Assembly: GCA_022925895.1 (NCBI GenBank)
Contig: JAKSYS010000431.1
Coordinates: forward strand, 1-53,369
Origin: Fragilaria crotonensis
Lineage: Eukaryota; Bacillariophyta; Fragilariophyceae; Fragilariales; Fragilariaceae
Length of the DNA stretch: 53,369 nucleotides
Reading direction: 5' to 3'
The notes below the pieces were generated by a model. That model made no database searches. It had not been told where the DNA came from and saw only the letters and a program-made list of their open reading frames with translations. The position numbers and the translations under genes are program-made. Within the stretch, counting starts at the first letter, position 1. Each line of letters starts with the position of its first letter. Shown here piece by piece: positions 1-11,448 of this stretch.

Positions 1-185
1 AATAACTCCTTCTCAGCTTCAGTCAAGTTGAGGTTGCTCTCATGAACAGTGTTGAGTAATGTTGAGAGCTGCAACTGCCTTGGGAGTATCTGAGCTGCGG
101 TGTGCATCAGAGGTAGGCAAGTTGTTGTCAGGGTTGACTCTTGCAATGAGTTGCCCTCTGGCTTCATCAGAGGTGCCACTCAAGG

Positions 186-787
186 TCAGTTGATGAGCTT
201 CAATGGTGATGGTCTCTCAGGGTAAGCTTGGAGCAAGCTTGTGGTGGATAGGAGCCTGACCTTGATGCAAGACACCAAGTATGCTGGGACCTTGAGCATC
301 CTTAGGTTGCCCAGAGTATCTTGCATTGCCCACAGAACATGACCTTGGCCTTCAATCCTGAGTCCCTTTGCGATGCCCTGCAGTTGAGTGATAGGGCCAG
401 GGGTGTTGATGGGTCCAACAAAGTCCTTGCGGTCAGGAGGATCGAGATGCTTGCACCAGAGTCCCAAATGACAGGAAGCGTTGAAGCCTTGGGAAGGGAT
501 TCGCGGAAGCGGTCGGTTGACTGGAGAGCCATGCGAAGGATTGTGGAGTAGTTGCCGTTTGGAAACTTAGCCATGTTCACTTGCATTGCCATCTTGCGAG
601 CACAGCAAGTTGCTTGGGTCCACTGATGGTTCCCTAGGCCTTGAAGCCAATGGGAGAGACAGGGCGATAGACGCCGTTGGACTTGGGAAGCCTGCAGCGC
701 GGCGTCGCTGCTGGCGAAGCGGAGCGTCGAGGTGGCGTCGTTGACATCGCAGTGGTTGATCCTTGGCCCTTCCTCTTGCGTCGACAA
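186..787 (-). pseudogene. retropepsin-like protease remnant of the copia element
   Basis: The open stretch 787-302 contains VIWDSGASISIL, the catalytic Asp-Ser-Gly of a retroviral-type aspartic protease (Asp codon near 463). A second frame (467-186) continues with the family's downstream pattern: a glycine-rich turn, then a segment reading GHVLWAMQDTLGNLR, then a PAYLVS...RLLS segment. In intact copia elements this protease lies between Gag and integrase and cuts the polyprotein. The switch of frame near the active site shows the copy is broken. Confidence 0.65.
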
Positions 788-1417
788 ATCCGATGGCGAG
801 CGGGATGTGTTACGGAGCTTGGGGCAAGGTTCAGTTGGCCCATGGACGATTGTATCGTTGCAGTGGCGGCAGGTCCAGTGAGTTGATCGCGGAATGGAGC
901 GCTTGAGCGAGTCGACACGCTGAAGGAGAGTTGCAACCTTGGGTGAAGGTCGTTCAACTGCACTTGCTGCTGTTGTTCAACCAACGTTGGTGCATTCCTC
1001 CGAATGTAGCGTCCCATGGATCGCCAAGTTAATGGGGTACCTGCGATGCAGTCCATGGGGCGAATACTTCCGGCTTGGGGAACATTCGCGCGTCGTGTGA
1101 CCTTGCGATTGTGTTGAGAGCACGACGATGGCGGCGAGAAGGTAGCTCCTTAGGATCAGGCTCAGGCGATGTTGAGCTGGGCTTAGGAAAGAACAGTGCG
1201 ACCATGGCCAGTAAGGCCCAAAGCAATGGAGCAATGAGCGCCTCCTGGTGAGCCTCCAAAAATTGCGAGACGTGCGGGCGAACGACCATGACATGCGCTC
1301 GAAGGATTGCCATGACTTGGCTCCAATCGACGGCGTTAAAATGCGCCATGGCGAGTTGAATAATTTCCAGCGTGGAGGTCCACATAGTTTTTGCAAACGG
1401 GACTGAAAATATTGCCA

Positions 1418-3182
1418 TCACGTAGGTGAGCAGTAGAACGAGTACGGGGGGATCCGGGTCACCATGGTGCGCAGGATAAAGAGCGCGTCAGTCACACTTG
1501 GGACGACCTCAATTTCCGTGGTCCGATGGATCGAAGGCAAGGGAGACATTGTTGATTGCAGAACCAGCACCTTGAGGGCCCTCAGAGCTCTTCTTGCGCC
1601 AGTATGCGTTGCCGTTGCGTGGGTGGTGGTCCAACGCTTGCAGCTTGCGCACCAGTTGAAAGCCTTGCCGTTGGCTTGCTTGACTTGAGGTGCTCCAGAT
1701 GGAGGAGGAGTAGACTTCCAGGACTTGACATCCTTTGGTCTTTCATTGCCATTCCCATTCCTGCCCTTGCCCTTGTTCTCTGGGCATTCGCGCGACCAGT
1801 GTCCAGGCTTGTTGCACTTGTGACAGACTCCTTTCTTGGCAAGTCCAGCGCCAGTGTTGGAGGCCTTGGACTGGATGAGGTTAAGTACCTCAGCTCTGGT
1901 GATTGGAGTTGCCATGTTTCCGAATGCAGCTGGTGGAGCCTTGGAGTCGCGAGTGTGACGTGCAGGCGGCCACTCCTTCCTGTCAAAGAGCGTCCTGTAG
2001 GCATCCTCTGCGTGAGCGCAGATGTCCTTGTAGGTCAGCTTGTTGACTTGCATGTGAAGGTTGGCAGCTTCCTTGTCCTTGAATCAATGTCCAACAGGCT
2101 TGCTCTTCTGCTTGACAGATCGCAAAGGAAAGCGGAAGTCCTCGTTGCCAGAACCACCAGCCAAAAGAAAGATCTTGAGCATGGCCAGAGTGAGGTTGTG
2201 GTCATACTGGCCAGCAGTTGTCAACTCATTTGCATCCTTGCAAAGTGAGCTGCCAATTGTTCAAGGTTCTCTCCAGAGTACTGACTTGGGAGCCTGGCCT
2301 TGATGATGGCCTTGAGATCTTCAAACCTCTCAATGGAGGTGGACTGGATTGACTTGAGGAACTGGAGCCACACAACTGGGAAGGAGTCAGAATCATCCAA
2401 CTTCTCAGTACCTTGTTGCTGAGCTCAGTGGAGAGTGAAGCAAGCAAATAGGTCCTAGCTGCCATGTCGTTGGTCCTGTCATACTTGTCGTAGCGTTGAA
2501 CTTGAGCTTCAGCCAACAACTTTGCCGACTGGACCGTGTACCTGGCGTGAGCCTTGATAACGTTAGTCATCTTGGCGTCGTCAGTTGGGTCCCTGAGGTA
2601 AGCAATGGAGTCCATCCCGGTGTCCTTGAGATGATCCCAGACAACATTCTGGAAGCTGATCAAATCATCACTTGGCTTGAAGGAGATCTTGTGCCCAGTT
2701 CTCCTGAAGTTGTAGCCCTTCTGGGCTGCAGAAACATAGACAGGGCGGAGCTGGTTGGGAGAGGTGTGCTCTAGGAGAGCAATGGAGCCATCCAAACCTG
2801 TCCAGGTGTAGTTGGGCTTTCCACCTGTCCAAGCAGACCATTCATCCTTGGTCACCAAAGTGATTCCCCCAATGAGGGGAACAAGAGGCTTGGAGCTTGA
2901 AGGAGCTGGGAGCTCCACTGGGGCAGTCATTGGAGTTGGGAACTCCAAGACAGACTCTTCATCAGTAGCAAGAGTCCTGGCTTGAGCGATTGCCTCGGTG
3001 AGGCGAACGTCGACAGGATCGGAGATCTCGAATCCTTCTGGATTGCCGCGGCCTTCGACAGCAGTCCCGAGGATTCCAACAACAGGTTCGTCTGGAAGAT
3101 TCGTCGGGGACGTGGAGCCTTCAGATGGTGGAACCGACATGATGATTGGAGTCTTGGCTTGGAAAGCAGATTCTTCAACCAC
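1418..3182 (-). pseudogene. copia Gag polyprotein remnant with CCHC zinc knuckle
   Basis: Two overlapping open stretches form one Gag. The first (3,182-2,226) has a Pro/Ser-rich leader, then a helical capsid-like part. The second (about 2,410-1,418, in another frame) continues it and carries CHKCNKPGHWSREC, a retroviral-type CX2CX4HX4C knuckle, at about 1,825-1,784. A Cys/His-rich stretch follows (CASCKRW...HATATH). Gag packages the element's RNA in cytoplasmic particles. The frame shift near 2,400 and later ones make a functional product unlikely. The identification as copia rests on gene order and the protease that follows; the exact lineage is not resolved. Confidence 0.75.
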
Positions 3183-3400
3183 TCAACAGATTGCTGGCTG
3201 CGTACTCGAGTTGGCAGAGAGCAATGGATCAGCCTAGTCTTGGGAAGACGTGGGGCTGTCGCAGGATCACCGGAGGAGACCTGCCTTGACGCGGAGCGTA
3301 ACTTCCTTGAAAGGAACTTGAAACGAGCTTGCCGGAGAGGAAAGTGCGTTAGAGGGTAAGTCTTATTATTGGGCGAAAATAACCAGTCGAAGTACACGGC

Positions 3401-4422
3401 GTGATCAAGGCTGCGTACTAGTTCGTAGAAATCCGGGTTCGGTCAAACGTAGAGTTTTAATTCTAGAGTTGTTTAACTTATGCTTATTTCTAGGTTTCAC
3501 TTTGAAGGAACCAATTCAATCCAGGACCGATTGAATCTTGCCGATCTACTTTCGCGAAGTTAGAGGGTTGTGGGAGTGAGCATTCAAAGCCTTCATCCCA
3601 CTGATAAAGGCATTGACATGTCAGCACCAACTCCGCCTTCACGAGCGAATTGACGATGGCGATCGCAACAACTGTTGCAACATGGCCAGACTTAGCCAAC
3701 ATCATGAAGGACACATGTTGGAAATTAGATAGCACATGGAGTGAATTTGCAGTTGAATTGCCCAGGGTAAAGATGGACAAATTGTTGTTGTAGGAAAGGA
3801 GGTTATGAGGGCGGAAAGCAGTCCGGGACAACTGTAGTTTTCGTACTGGCATTTTGCCGTATACAGTTGGCGTGAGAATCTTCGTATCCAAAGCCGGATG
3901 GGACTCAGCTGGCGGGGACGAAATTTCAACGTCAATAACGGCACAATAACAGCTGTCAGCTGCTGTACCTTGACTCTTGGGACTCTTCACTGCACACGGG
4001 CACAACGAGTAGTGCTTGCACTACATACTACGTACATACTACACTACATGTACAACATTCAACTGTACAGCTGGAAAGAAACGTCTGTCGGCAGGCCCTT
4101 CGACGCTACGACTTCTACAGTACCGCTTTGTACATGAGTGGATACAGTAGTACCTAGCACTGTAGCCACTTCCTACTAGATCACTATGTATGGTACAATA
4201 AGGGGTTTGACAGTACATGTATTTATGTGTACCCAAAGGCCCACGCTACTGTGTACTGCTTCTAGAATACCAGCATAGAGTAGTGCAGTGCACAAAGCAC
4301 ACAAGTTGACGGATAGACGTGATGATGACTTCTTGTGTCAAACTGAATGAAGCGTTTGTCGTCGAAATCCTGGGATCATTTCTGTCGATCAATTTTCCAT
4401 TTTTTGTTGTTGTTCATCAATA
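3401..4422. other. intergenic, no supported gene
   Basis: One minus-strand open frame of 171 codons (4,005-3,490) has no recognisable motif and no start context I trust. From about 4,010 to 4,300 the DNA is dense in short GTAC/TACTAC-type runs typical of the other intergenic stretches here. It includes the presumed promoter of the gene starting at 4,423. Confidence 0.5.
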
Positions 4423-5860
4423 ATGCTTATCCCTGTGCATCTGCTACTCCTCACTGTTGCTACACTCGTCTCGCAATGCGTTGGCTTTCAGACTCAACGG
4501 GTGTTACTTGGTTGTCCCCTTTCGTCACATGATGGTGGCAGGTGGCAGCATGGGTTCAACAGCAAGAACAACTTCGTCGTGACACGTGCGCCCCACACAA
4601 CGACTGCTGGCAGGCACACTCTCCATCGACCGATAACGTCAGTAGCAGTGAAGACGAATAGCAATACTGATGGTGGTGGAAGTGAAAATTCTGTCCAAGA
4701 TGATTATGCCGACATTAAGGCAGAACTTACTAAATATCTTGCATACAGGGAACAAGTTGGTGCCGATGAAGCCATGAAAAAGGAAGCTGGGAAAATTGTG
4801 GGTGGTACCAAGGGTAATGTGGTATTGGATTACGTCTCGGGTTCTCCGAACAAGGAGATTACATTAGAAATGCCAAATATTTTCGATTATTCCGAGCTTG
4901 ACAAGTATGGATTTGGGGTACGTTGCTCTTCCTGCCATGGCCTGCCACATGTACTTCGGATGTTGTCACTCAAGAAACTCACTCTGATTGTTGCCTCTGT
5001 GTTCTTCGCAATAGTACCTGGTCAAACCAATAATGGAATCGGGTGGCAGATTGAAATGTACAAACTCATGGGCCTCCGACCTCCCGTCAACCTTGTTAAA
5101 GAAAAGTTAAAGCCCCACCACTTGTGATTGACAGAACTGGAGAACAAGACAAGGGTCGCTACACGGGATTGAAGATAGGTCTCCTTACCGATGATTCCAT
5201 GATGGAGGATGCGTTGCAACGAGCCAAAGTGAAAGCTCAGAGCGGGGAGCGAATGAGACCCGCGATTGCTGAGGAAGAGTATCAACAACCCTTTGCAGGT
5301 AAAGTTCTCTCTCGGCCACAAATATGCAATCCAATTGGTTCATCTCGTGTCTTGACTCATTCGTGCCATCGCTTGTACTTATAGACAAACGAAACGTTGG
5401 ACCGCAGCAAACACCTCTTTGGACCCCAGACAAGTTAGACGAGGAGGGACGCAAATTGGGTCGAGCAAGCGATTGGGCACGCCAAGCCAAGGCCGGTGCA
5501 TTCATTCAGGATCCGGCGGAGATTCTGGCGATTGATGGTGGTTTGAGGGTATACTCAATCATAACGTCGCTTTTTATCGCATTTGCATTTGGGCATGTCA
5601 CTGAGGGATTTATTGACGCGCTTCATCTCGATCCCACTTTGCAAGGGGCGCTGCAGCCCCCAGCGCTTACAATCGTCGTGGCCAACATCGGTTCGAGTAT
5701 CTTCGCCTACACGAAGGCATCGGACAAGAACCGTAGCAAGTTCGTATGGGGCGTCAAAGGACTTCTCGGCGGTCCTGTGGCTGTGTTTCAACTGAGCGGC
5801 CTCAACGAGCTACGGACGCGAGCCGAACAAGAGCAAACCATGCGCGACACGACCCCTTAA
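4423..5860 (+). CDS. predicted plastid-targeted membrane protein, three exons
   Basis: Exon 1 is 4,423-4,917 (donor GTACGT), exon 2 about 5,050-5,298 (acceptor TGGCAG, donor GTAAAG), exon 3 5,385-5,860 (acceptor TTATAG). The start ATG at 4,423 opens a strong signal peptide (MLIPVHLLLLTVATLVSQ) ending in CVG then FQ, an ASAFAP-like site with Phe at +1, so import into a complex plastid is inferred. The C-terminal third has one or two hydrophobic segments (YSIITSLFIAFAFGHV and a later ALTIVVANIG stretch) suggesting a thylakoid or envelope membrane protein. The function is not recognised. Exons 2 and 3 join in frame (split GAC codon), but exon 2 needs one extra base near 5,112 to stay open. I take that as a sequence error because the frames on both sides look coding. 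Confidence 0.75.
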
Positions 5861-6347
5861 TTCGATTTTCTTCTTCCTGTGCACAATCTACGGCTTCTTT
5901 CGATGCTACTGCGGCACGTGGAGAGAGCTACATTCAATGTTGCATTACTTGACACAATAGGACCGCACAAGGGAAACGTTGTCTGCTTTGCTCTCCTAAA
6001 TACACCTAATCGATTCCTTTCAAATTTTGAAGCATGCATCTTAGTCATTGGACACTGATGCCCCCTATCCATTTTGCGGTCTGCTGTCGCTAGCATCGAC
6101 CCCATCGCAGTTGTCAACGCCCAGTCTGATTGAAGCACACACCACTTGAGCTCGGACTCTGCTTCTTCGGTTGGGTCTCTTGCTTTCTCCTCTTACAAAA
6201 CATTTCCGCAAGATGAATGAATGCCAGCCGCAGATCAGGGGACAATCGAAGTCAATCACTCCTGTTTTCTGTTTTATCATCCATGTCAAGCAGCCTGTTG
6301 ACCAATGTCTGCAATTGAACGGATTAGAACTAGAAGAATGGAATACA
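5861..6347. other. convergent 3' intergenic region
   Basis: This lies between the 3' ends of the plastid protein gene (+) and the lipase gene (-). Open frames here have no recognisable content. Both 3' UTRs probably lie within it; no clear terminator or poly(A) signal could be assigned. Confidence 0.5.
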
Positions 6348-8206
6348 TCACAGAGCGCCTTGATTCTCAAGGTAATGCAGTGCTTCTTCATACGAAGCCA
6401 ATGCGTGATCGCCCATGAACCCCGCGCTAATTTGTATCCCCAACAATGCAACTTGTCTCGGATCGCATACCTTGAAGTCAAAGCGACCCATTTCATTTTC
6501 TCTCGTCCAAACAACTGCAGACGCAGGGACGACAAGAATTGGTGACCCCTTCTTGGGAACAATGGTACTACCTTGCAGGGCAGCGTTGATCATCCTTTTG
6601 TCTCGGCCCTTTTTGCCGATTAGTAACTTTGCTTTCTGAAGTGGCTTTGACGATTCTTGGTCAATCCACTGCAGAGTTGAAACAAGCCGACGCACGTGGC
6701 CTAATGAAAGGAATGGAACGCCATCATTTCCATGGATGTAGCACGTCGTGCTCGCAACAGCATCAGGAACGAGTTCGACGGCGTTGAATACTGGTGGACA
6801 TCCGTACGCAAAACATTTCACTTTTCGCCCAAGAATTCTCTCTGGAACGTTGATTGCACAGAATGTTGAGAAGACAGGCAACACCTGCTCCTAGACTATG
6901 ACCAGTGATTACCAAAGAATAGTCGTCGTGTTCTTTCAGGGCTGATATTATGAACGGCGCCGCTGCTTCCCACGTCCTTTCCGCCATTTCTGCCATCTCA
7001 TGATGCGCCTCACCCCACAAAATGGCCCTGACTTAATTGTGAGCGTCCTTTCTCTGAATGGCCGCAGAATCACTAACGAATTCAACACTTACGAGTAAAT
7101 GCATTCGCATCAACAATAAGATCACGGATACTAAATGTTCCTCGAATTGCCAACACCACAACTTTGTTTACGTGGTCCTTTGCAACTATGTGGTGAAGGT
7201 GCTGACGATGTCCACTAAAGTCAATATCCATGATCATAATGTCTTCCTCAGGAACATGTATATGCTCACTGATTCGCTGCCGGGTTGTTCTGAGTCGTTT
7301 CTTGGACCGACTGGCTTGTCGAGTTAACCGAGCAGCCCGAATCATATGTTCGCCGTAGGCAGCCGTAGCAAATCGAATGTACCTGCGAGTGGAATAGTGG
7401 TAAGATGATGCTGAACAGTAGCACTACATAGGTATGCGGAACATTTGCCCAGGTGTTTGCATGCCTTGATGTCAACAACTATTGTCTCACCTGGATGCCT
7501 CTTCCATGCTTGGTATCTCATCCTGATTTCGTTTCATTGCAACCAAATCGCGCAGATCATGAGTCTCACGATACGCTTTCTGAATACGCCACAGAACGAC
7601 AACATTCTGAAAGAGTCGATTCGTGAAACTCTTTGCCAATTCCTTGGAAATGCCGCTTTCTTCCAAATAAATCTGAATTGTGTCAATGGCTGGTCGGATT
7701 TCTCGAAACCTGGACTTGGCGGACGTCGTCAATCCCATGGATACGCTTGCGACGAAACTAAAGGTTGATATTGCCCCAGCGGCAGTCCGTCTCACAGCAC
7801 GATGCATCAATTGCAATCGGTTTGCAATCTCATTGTTTATGTGAGGAAAGATGCTAGTTTGTTGTTGTTTTTGTTCTTGTTCTTTTGGTTGTCGCGACAG
7901 AGGAGGAGGCGGAAGAGGAGATTTGGTTGTGGCATGATGATTGTTATGGACCATGATGTTATCATGATTTTGATTGTCCCCAACGGCAACAGCAGCAGGA
8001 GTATCAGCATGGTCATTGTCGCCATCACCCAATACAACTGATGTTTCGGACTCATTCGACGACAATCGTCGATTCCAAGCAAACATACGACGGAGTCCTG
8101 ATTCACGGAATTCCCTCGTCCCAGCCCCGTCAGTTGCATCAGCAAGGCATACAATCATCATACACAATGATAACCATGATATTGACAGCATCTTTATCGT
8201 TGTCAT
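6348..8206 (-). CDS. class 3 lipase (sn-1 diacylglycerol lipase-like), three exons
   Basis: Start ATG at 8,206 opens a signal peptide (KMLSISWLSLCMMIVCLADA), so entry into the secretory pathway is inferred. Exons: 8,206-7,491 (donor GTGAGA), 7,382-7,093 (acceptor CTCGCAG, donor GTAAGT), 7,031-6,348; the junctions keep phase. Exon 2 starts RFATAAYGEHM, the typical entry to the alpha/beta-hydrolase core, and has VLAIRGTFSIRDLIVDA. Exon 3 has the nucleophile elbow GHSLGAGVACLL (Ser), GNDGVPFLS (catalytic Asp) and a late DHALASYEEAL (catalytic His). The family hydrolyses acylglycerols. The residues before the core are Gln/His/Pro-rich. The frame shifts by one between the elbow and RKVKCFAYGCPPVF (about 6,850), an extra base or two missing. 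All catalytic residues remain, so I read this as a sequence error. Confidence 0.88.
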
Positions 8207-9171
8207 GATGAAGGATAGAACATGCTCGTGTTTGATGTCGGCAACGAAGTTTGCGTCATTTTTAATGCAGTGTAACATGAAAAACAACAGAGTTTTGCTG
8301 TTTGATCCATGATCAACAACTCGAGTTGAGATCTTGCTTCCGGTTTTCCAATAATACCTGATTATGCGAGTCATGCCATCGTACGGTACTGGTACTATGA
8401 ATACGAGTAGATTCCAGATTCCAACACAATAGACCGGTACGCGTGCTACTACCGGTAGGTGTAATACTTGACCTCAATTATTATTTAGTGCAAAAGGCGC
8501 GGCTGTCGTTTGGCTTGTGTCTTTGGAAAGTCGAGGGATTGACACGTACGACATACGAGCCGAATTAATGCCACTTCCTTATATTTGCTATACTGTACAT
8601 TGTACATGCCTCCATCGCGCAAGGCGCTTGGCACTCCTATTGCAACCGGTCCGACGTCCACGTACCAAGTACAGTGTTCCAGTACCCGGCGCGAAGGAAC
8701 AACCGACTGAATAACATGTCATCATGACGACAAAGCGTGATTCACCCTCTGGATTCTCATTCGCCGTGCAATTTGCAACTTGTTCCAAATTGGATTACGG
8801 ATGACCTGCTGCATCGGGTGTCTTATTTGATATGTGATATGTATCATTCATGAACCCGGTGATATTCGTGATATGAGTACCACATTCGTTGGGAGCGCAA
8901 CTGTCGCGGAGTGCTATAACTAATAAGGTTGACATGCATCATTACGATTTATTGCACTCCGTGTATTGTACCAGGTAAGAGGAGCTTCAAATATAATTAT
9001 ACATACTCTCTCCTCGGAACTATCATCGAGGACGAAGGATGACTTCGTCAAGCGAATGTCGGCTTACATCGGAACCCGTTTCAGCGCTGATGTTTGTAAG
9101 CGGGGACAAGTTATAGCAATCATCAGCCTTCTGGTTACATTCTTGATGTTTGTTCGTTTGTAGCTTGACGG
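8207..9171. other. intergenic, lipase promoter side and HSF 3' side
   Basis: No supported gene. The 60-70-codon open frames (8,517-8,714 and 8,966-9,163) show no motif. The stretch 8,370-8,460 is rich in GTAC/CCGGTA palindromic words. The lipase promoter should lie just above 8,206. Confidence 0.5.
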
Positions 9172-10069
9172 CTACCCGGCGCATTCGGCGGCAAAGCTCA
9201 GGTGGTCCTTAACGAACATCTCGTGGTAGTAGGCGCCCCTCGTTGGCCCATTATTGATGAGTTCGAATCCATACAAGTTAAGTTGGCGCTTGAATGAAGA
9301 CAGACGACTCTGTCGGAAATACTGCGGCACGATCTCATCGAAGAATTTATCCGGCTTGTGGATGGCGAATGCTTTGCCACCCGCAATGAACGAAATAACA
9401 TCCGATCGACCGGCAGCTTCAACTTCAGTAAGCAGTCTATGCAACTTCTCGGGAAAGGCTCAATCACTCCACCGCGCATCCTCCTTGTGTCGTCTCTTAG
9501 AGTCAACTCATGGGGCGACGGCAAAGTGAACGCTTGCTGATGATTCACCTGCATCATATTCATGTTCATGTTCATGCCATTCTGAGAGATGAAGTAGCGG
9601 GGTCGTCAAATCGAGGAAATTGGTGTTGGAGCATAGGCTGAGCCGTAGGAGTAAGCAGTCTTGGGCCCATTTGATGGTCATAAACAGGCATTTGCATTTT
9701 CTGATTCGTCAGGTTCCTGAGAAGTTCCGCGCTATAAAGCTGGAACTGTTGTTGTTCGGGCTGCAGCTGCTGCTGTTGCGGAATCGCCATGGCATTCAAC
9801 TCGGGGCCTAGCCTCTGCATATTCTGGAATCCGTTCATGTCGTTTCCAAACATTGTACTCAATGAATACTCCGTCGCTTCAGGAGGCACTGTAGAATTAA
9901 ATGTCATGTTGGCCATCACAGCTTGTTGTCCTTGATAGTAGCTGCTTTCTTGAAAAGAGTTCGATTTCACCGGCTGCACATGCTGGTGGTCCTGAGGCGA
10001 TCCAAGTGGTGCATAATGGGGGGTGGCTTGAGCGAACGAGAGTTCAGAGTTGTTCATCTGCGCATACAT
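9172..10069 (-). CDS. heat shock factor-type transcription factor (HSF 1 of 2)
   Basis: The C-terminal part (about 9,480-9,190) is an HSF DNA-binding domain: EPFP, then HRLLTEVEAAGRSDVISF, GKAFAIHKPDKFFDEIVPQYF, and the recognition-helix segment QSRLSSFKRQLNLYGFEL. The protein ends only about ten residues after this domain, so no HR-A/B oligomerisation coiled coil is present. The N-terminal half is Gln/Asn/Met/Pro-rich. The first ATG in frame is at 10,069; the frame is open up to about 10,174 and a further 5' exon is possible. Two single bases are missing, near 9,575 (GGC, before a run of Met-Asn codons) and near 9,452 (a CCC run in EPFP). With both restored the domain is continuous and closely matches the second HSF at 17,180-18,347. 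It is predicted to bind nGAAn-type elements in the nucleus. Confidence 0.85.
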
Positions 10070-10751
10070 TTGGTGTTGCGATGTGGTGTTTGGTGTTTGT
10101 GATGGGATTGGGAAGTTGGGACTGCTTATAGGGACAACGACAAACGACAACCTATCGGCCCGTAATGTATATGTTTAAAAAACGTAGAATTGTCGATATC
10201 CGAGTTGTGGGATCATCCGCCACATCCGATCTGTCGCTCCTTGCGAAGTTGAAACGCGAAGAACATCGAACATGAGTGGTGGAACAGAAAAAAACGTCAC
10301 GCAGAAACAGAGAACAGTTCCAGTCATTTTGAGTTATTTCGTTTACTGTTTCCGTCCACTGAAAATGGTCATTTCGATTGTACTTGATTTCTTGCCTTAC
10401 CGTCCTGACAATACTCATGTCCAAGTAGTCTGAGTGCCTCCTTTCATTGTTGACATTGAGTCACGTTGATCCATTTCAGAATTATTTCCTTCGCTGACGA
10501 TGGCAATTTGACGTGTGTTTCGAATTTAACTTCAATCAGAGACACTTGGACTTTCCAAAACGCCAAAAATGAAATGTCTCAGGTGGTATCGACTCCCGGT
10601 ACCGGAGCAGAGTGCAAGAATGACGGACGCGTAGTATGCAACTAGATGTCGTACTTGTTGTCGTGCATTTGATTGTGCAGACAGAGCAGACAGCTGCTAG
10701 GTGCCAGACGCCCACTCCCTACAAAAAACACGTATCTCGTTTAACGTGCAC
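10070..10751. other. HSF upstream region
   Basis: No gene is supported. The minus-strand frame from 10,424 to 10,152 has no motif. The region should hold the promoter of the HSF gene. The right part (10,580-10,750) leads to the hAT insertion target at 10,752. Confidence 0.45.
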
Positions 10752-10759
10752 ATCCCAGG
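10752..10759. repeat. 8-bp target site duplication, left copy (hAT)
   Basis: ATCCCAGG stands directly before the left inverted repeat and recurs exactly at 13,450-13,457, directly after the right one. Eight-base duplications are diagnostic of the hAT superfamily among the common cut-and-paste groups. Confidence 0.93.
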
Positions 10760-10777
10760 CAGAGTCATGCACGGGTA
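10760..10777 (+). repeat. left terminal inverted repeat of the hAT element
   Basis: Exact 18-bp inverted partner of 13,432-13,449. It starts CAGAG, as hAT ends commonly do. Confidence 0.93.
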
Positions 10778-10822
10778 AGGTTTTACGTACCCTACCCTAC
10801 CCGATCAAAACTCCCAGCTTGC

Positions 10823-10889
10823 TACGGGTACCCGTACCCGTACCCGCCAGTCCCTGTCCGTACCCGCGGGTACCCGCGGGTACCCGCGA
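10823..10889 (+). repeat. left subterminal CCCGTA cluster
   Basis: Several overlapping copies of TACCCG and its complement CGGGTA form perfect palindromes such as CGGGTACCCG, followed by a poly-T run. The matching cluster lies inside the right end at 13,298-13,436. It probably serves as an array of transposase binding sites. Confidence 0.8.
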
Positions 10890-11150
10890 TTTTTTTTTTT
10901 TCGGGTTAGGACTAGGGTTAACCTTATCTGAACTAACCAGTACGACAGTACGGTGACGATATTCCATGAGAATGCTGATCCCGGTGACATCTTCATTGTT
11001 TAGGACTCGGTCATTAACAAATCCGGTCATCCGTGCGCATCACAACTGCCTATAGAATTGAATATTATTACTTTAAACTGTTTAATCTGTTGGTCCATTT
11101 ATTTGTTCTATCTATGATTAAGATTACAGGCTGACTTTGCGCTAAGCGAG

Positions 11151-11448
11151 ATGGCCACACTGTTCGCACGTACTCCTGCACCTGAGGTCGAGGATGTATG
11201 GGACAAGACAAAAGCTGAGCATGCCAATACCTACAAGTCTGGGATCAGACCATTCAGTGATGACCTATACATCTGTCAGATGGACCGCTTGTGTCAGTTC
11301 CTCAAGGACCTTCACGTGGACTATGCTGATGAGATGGAATGGTCTGAGGGAATCCTCCTCAGTGCCACTTTCAACCCAGTGGAAGATGGCAATCATAAAG
11401 AGTTTCATTGAAAACTATGGCATATTGACCATTGATGAGTGTGAGTGA
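11151..11448 (+). pseudogene. retrotransposon gag-like fragment inside the hAT element
   Basis: An ATG at 11,151 opens about 87 codons beginning MATLFARTPAPEVEDVWDKT, followed by a segment with QMDRLCQFLKDLHVDY. The same protein continues in the next frame (FIENYGILTIDECE) to about 11,448. The style (short N-terminus, helical, no catalytic motif) resembles capsid-type N-termini of diatom copia-like elements as I remember them, but I cannot verify this by search. Downstream to about 12,560 scattered coding-like stretches are broken by stops. It is either an older insertion or a captured fragment. Confidence 0.35.

Larger units (their letters stand above)
1..3400 (-). mobile_element. Ty1/copia-type retrotransposon relic, cut by the window edge
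   Basis: Minus-strand coding remnants occur in the order expected for a copia 5' half: a capsid-like Gag (about 3,182 down to 2,060), a CCHC zinc knuckle (about 1,825-1,784), a second Cys/His cluster, and an aspartic protease with a D-S-G-A motif (about 463-452). The reading frame changes at least five times, so the copy is decayed. Integrase, RT and RNase H would lie off the left edge. I could not find an LTR boundary or a primer-binding site near 3,350-3,550, so the right limit is approximate. Confidence 0.75.

Noticed and set aside
1556..2248. 230-codon plus-strand frame opposite the Gag zinc knuckle
   Set aside because: It is antisense to the clear CCHC knuckle on the minus strand.
3490..4005. 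171-codon minus-strand open frame beginning MCPCAVKSPKSQ
   Set aside because: No motif, no intron signals and no start context. It lies next to the copia relic and may be non-coding or LTR sequence.
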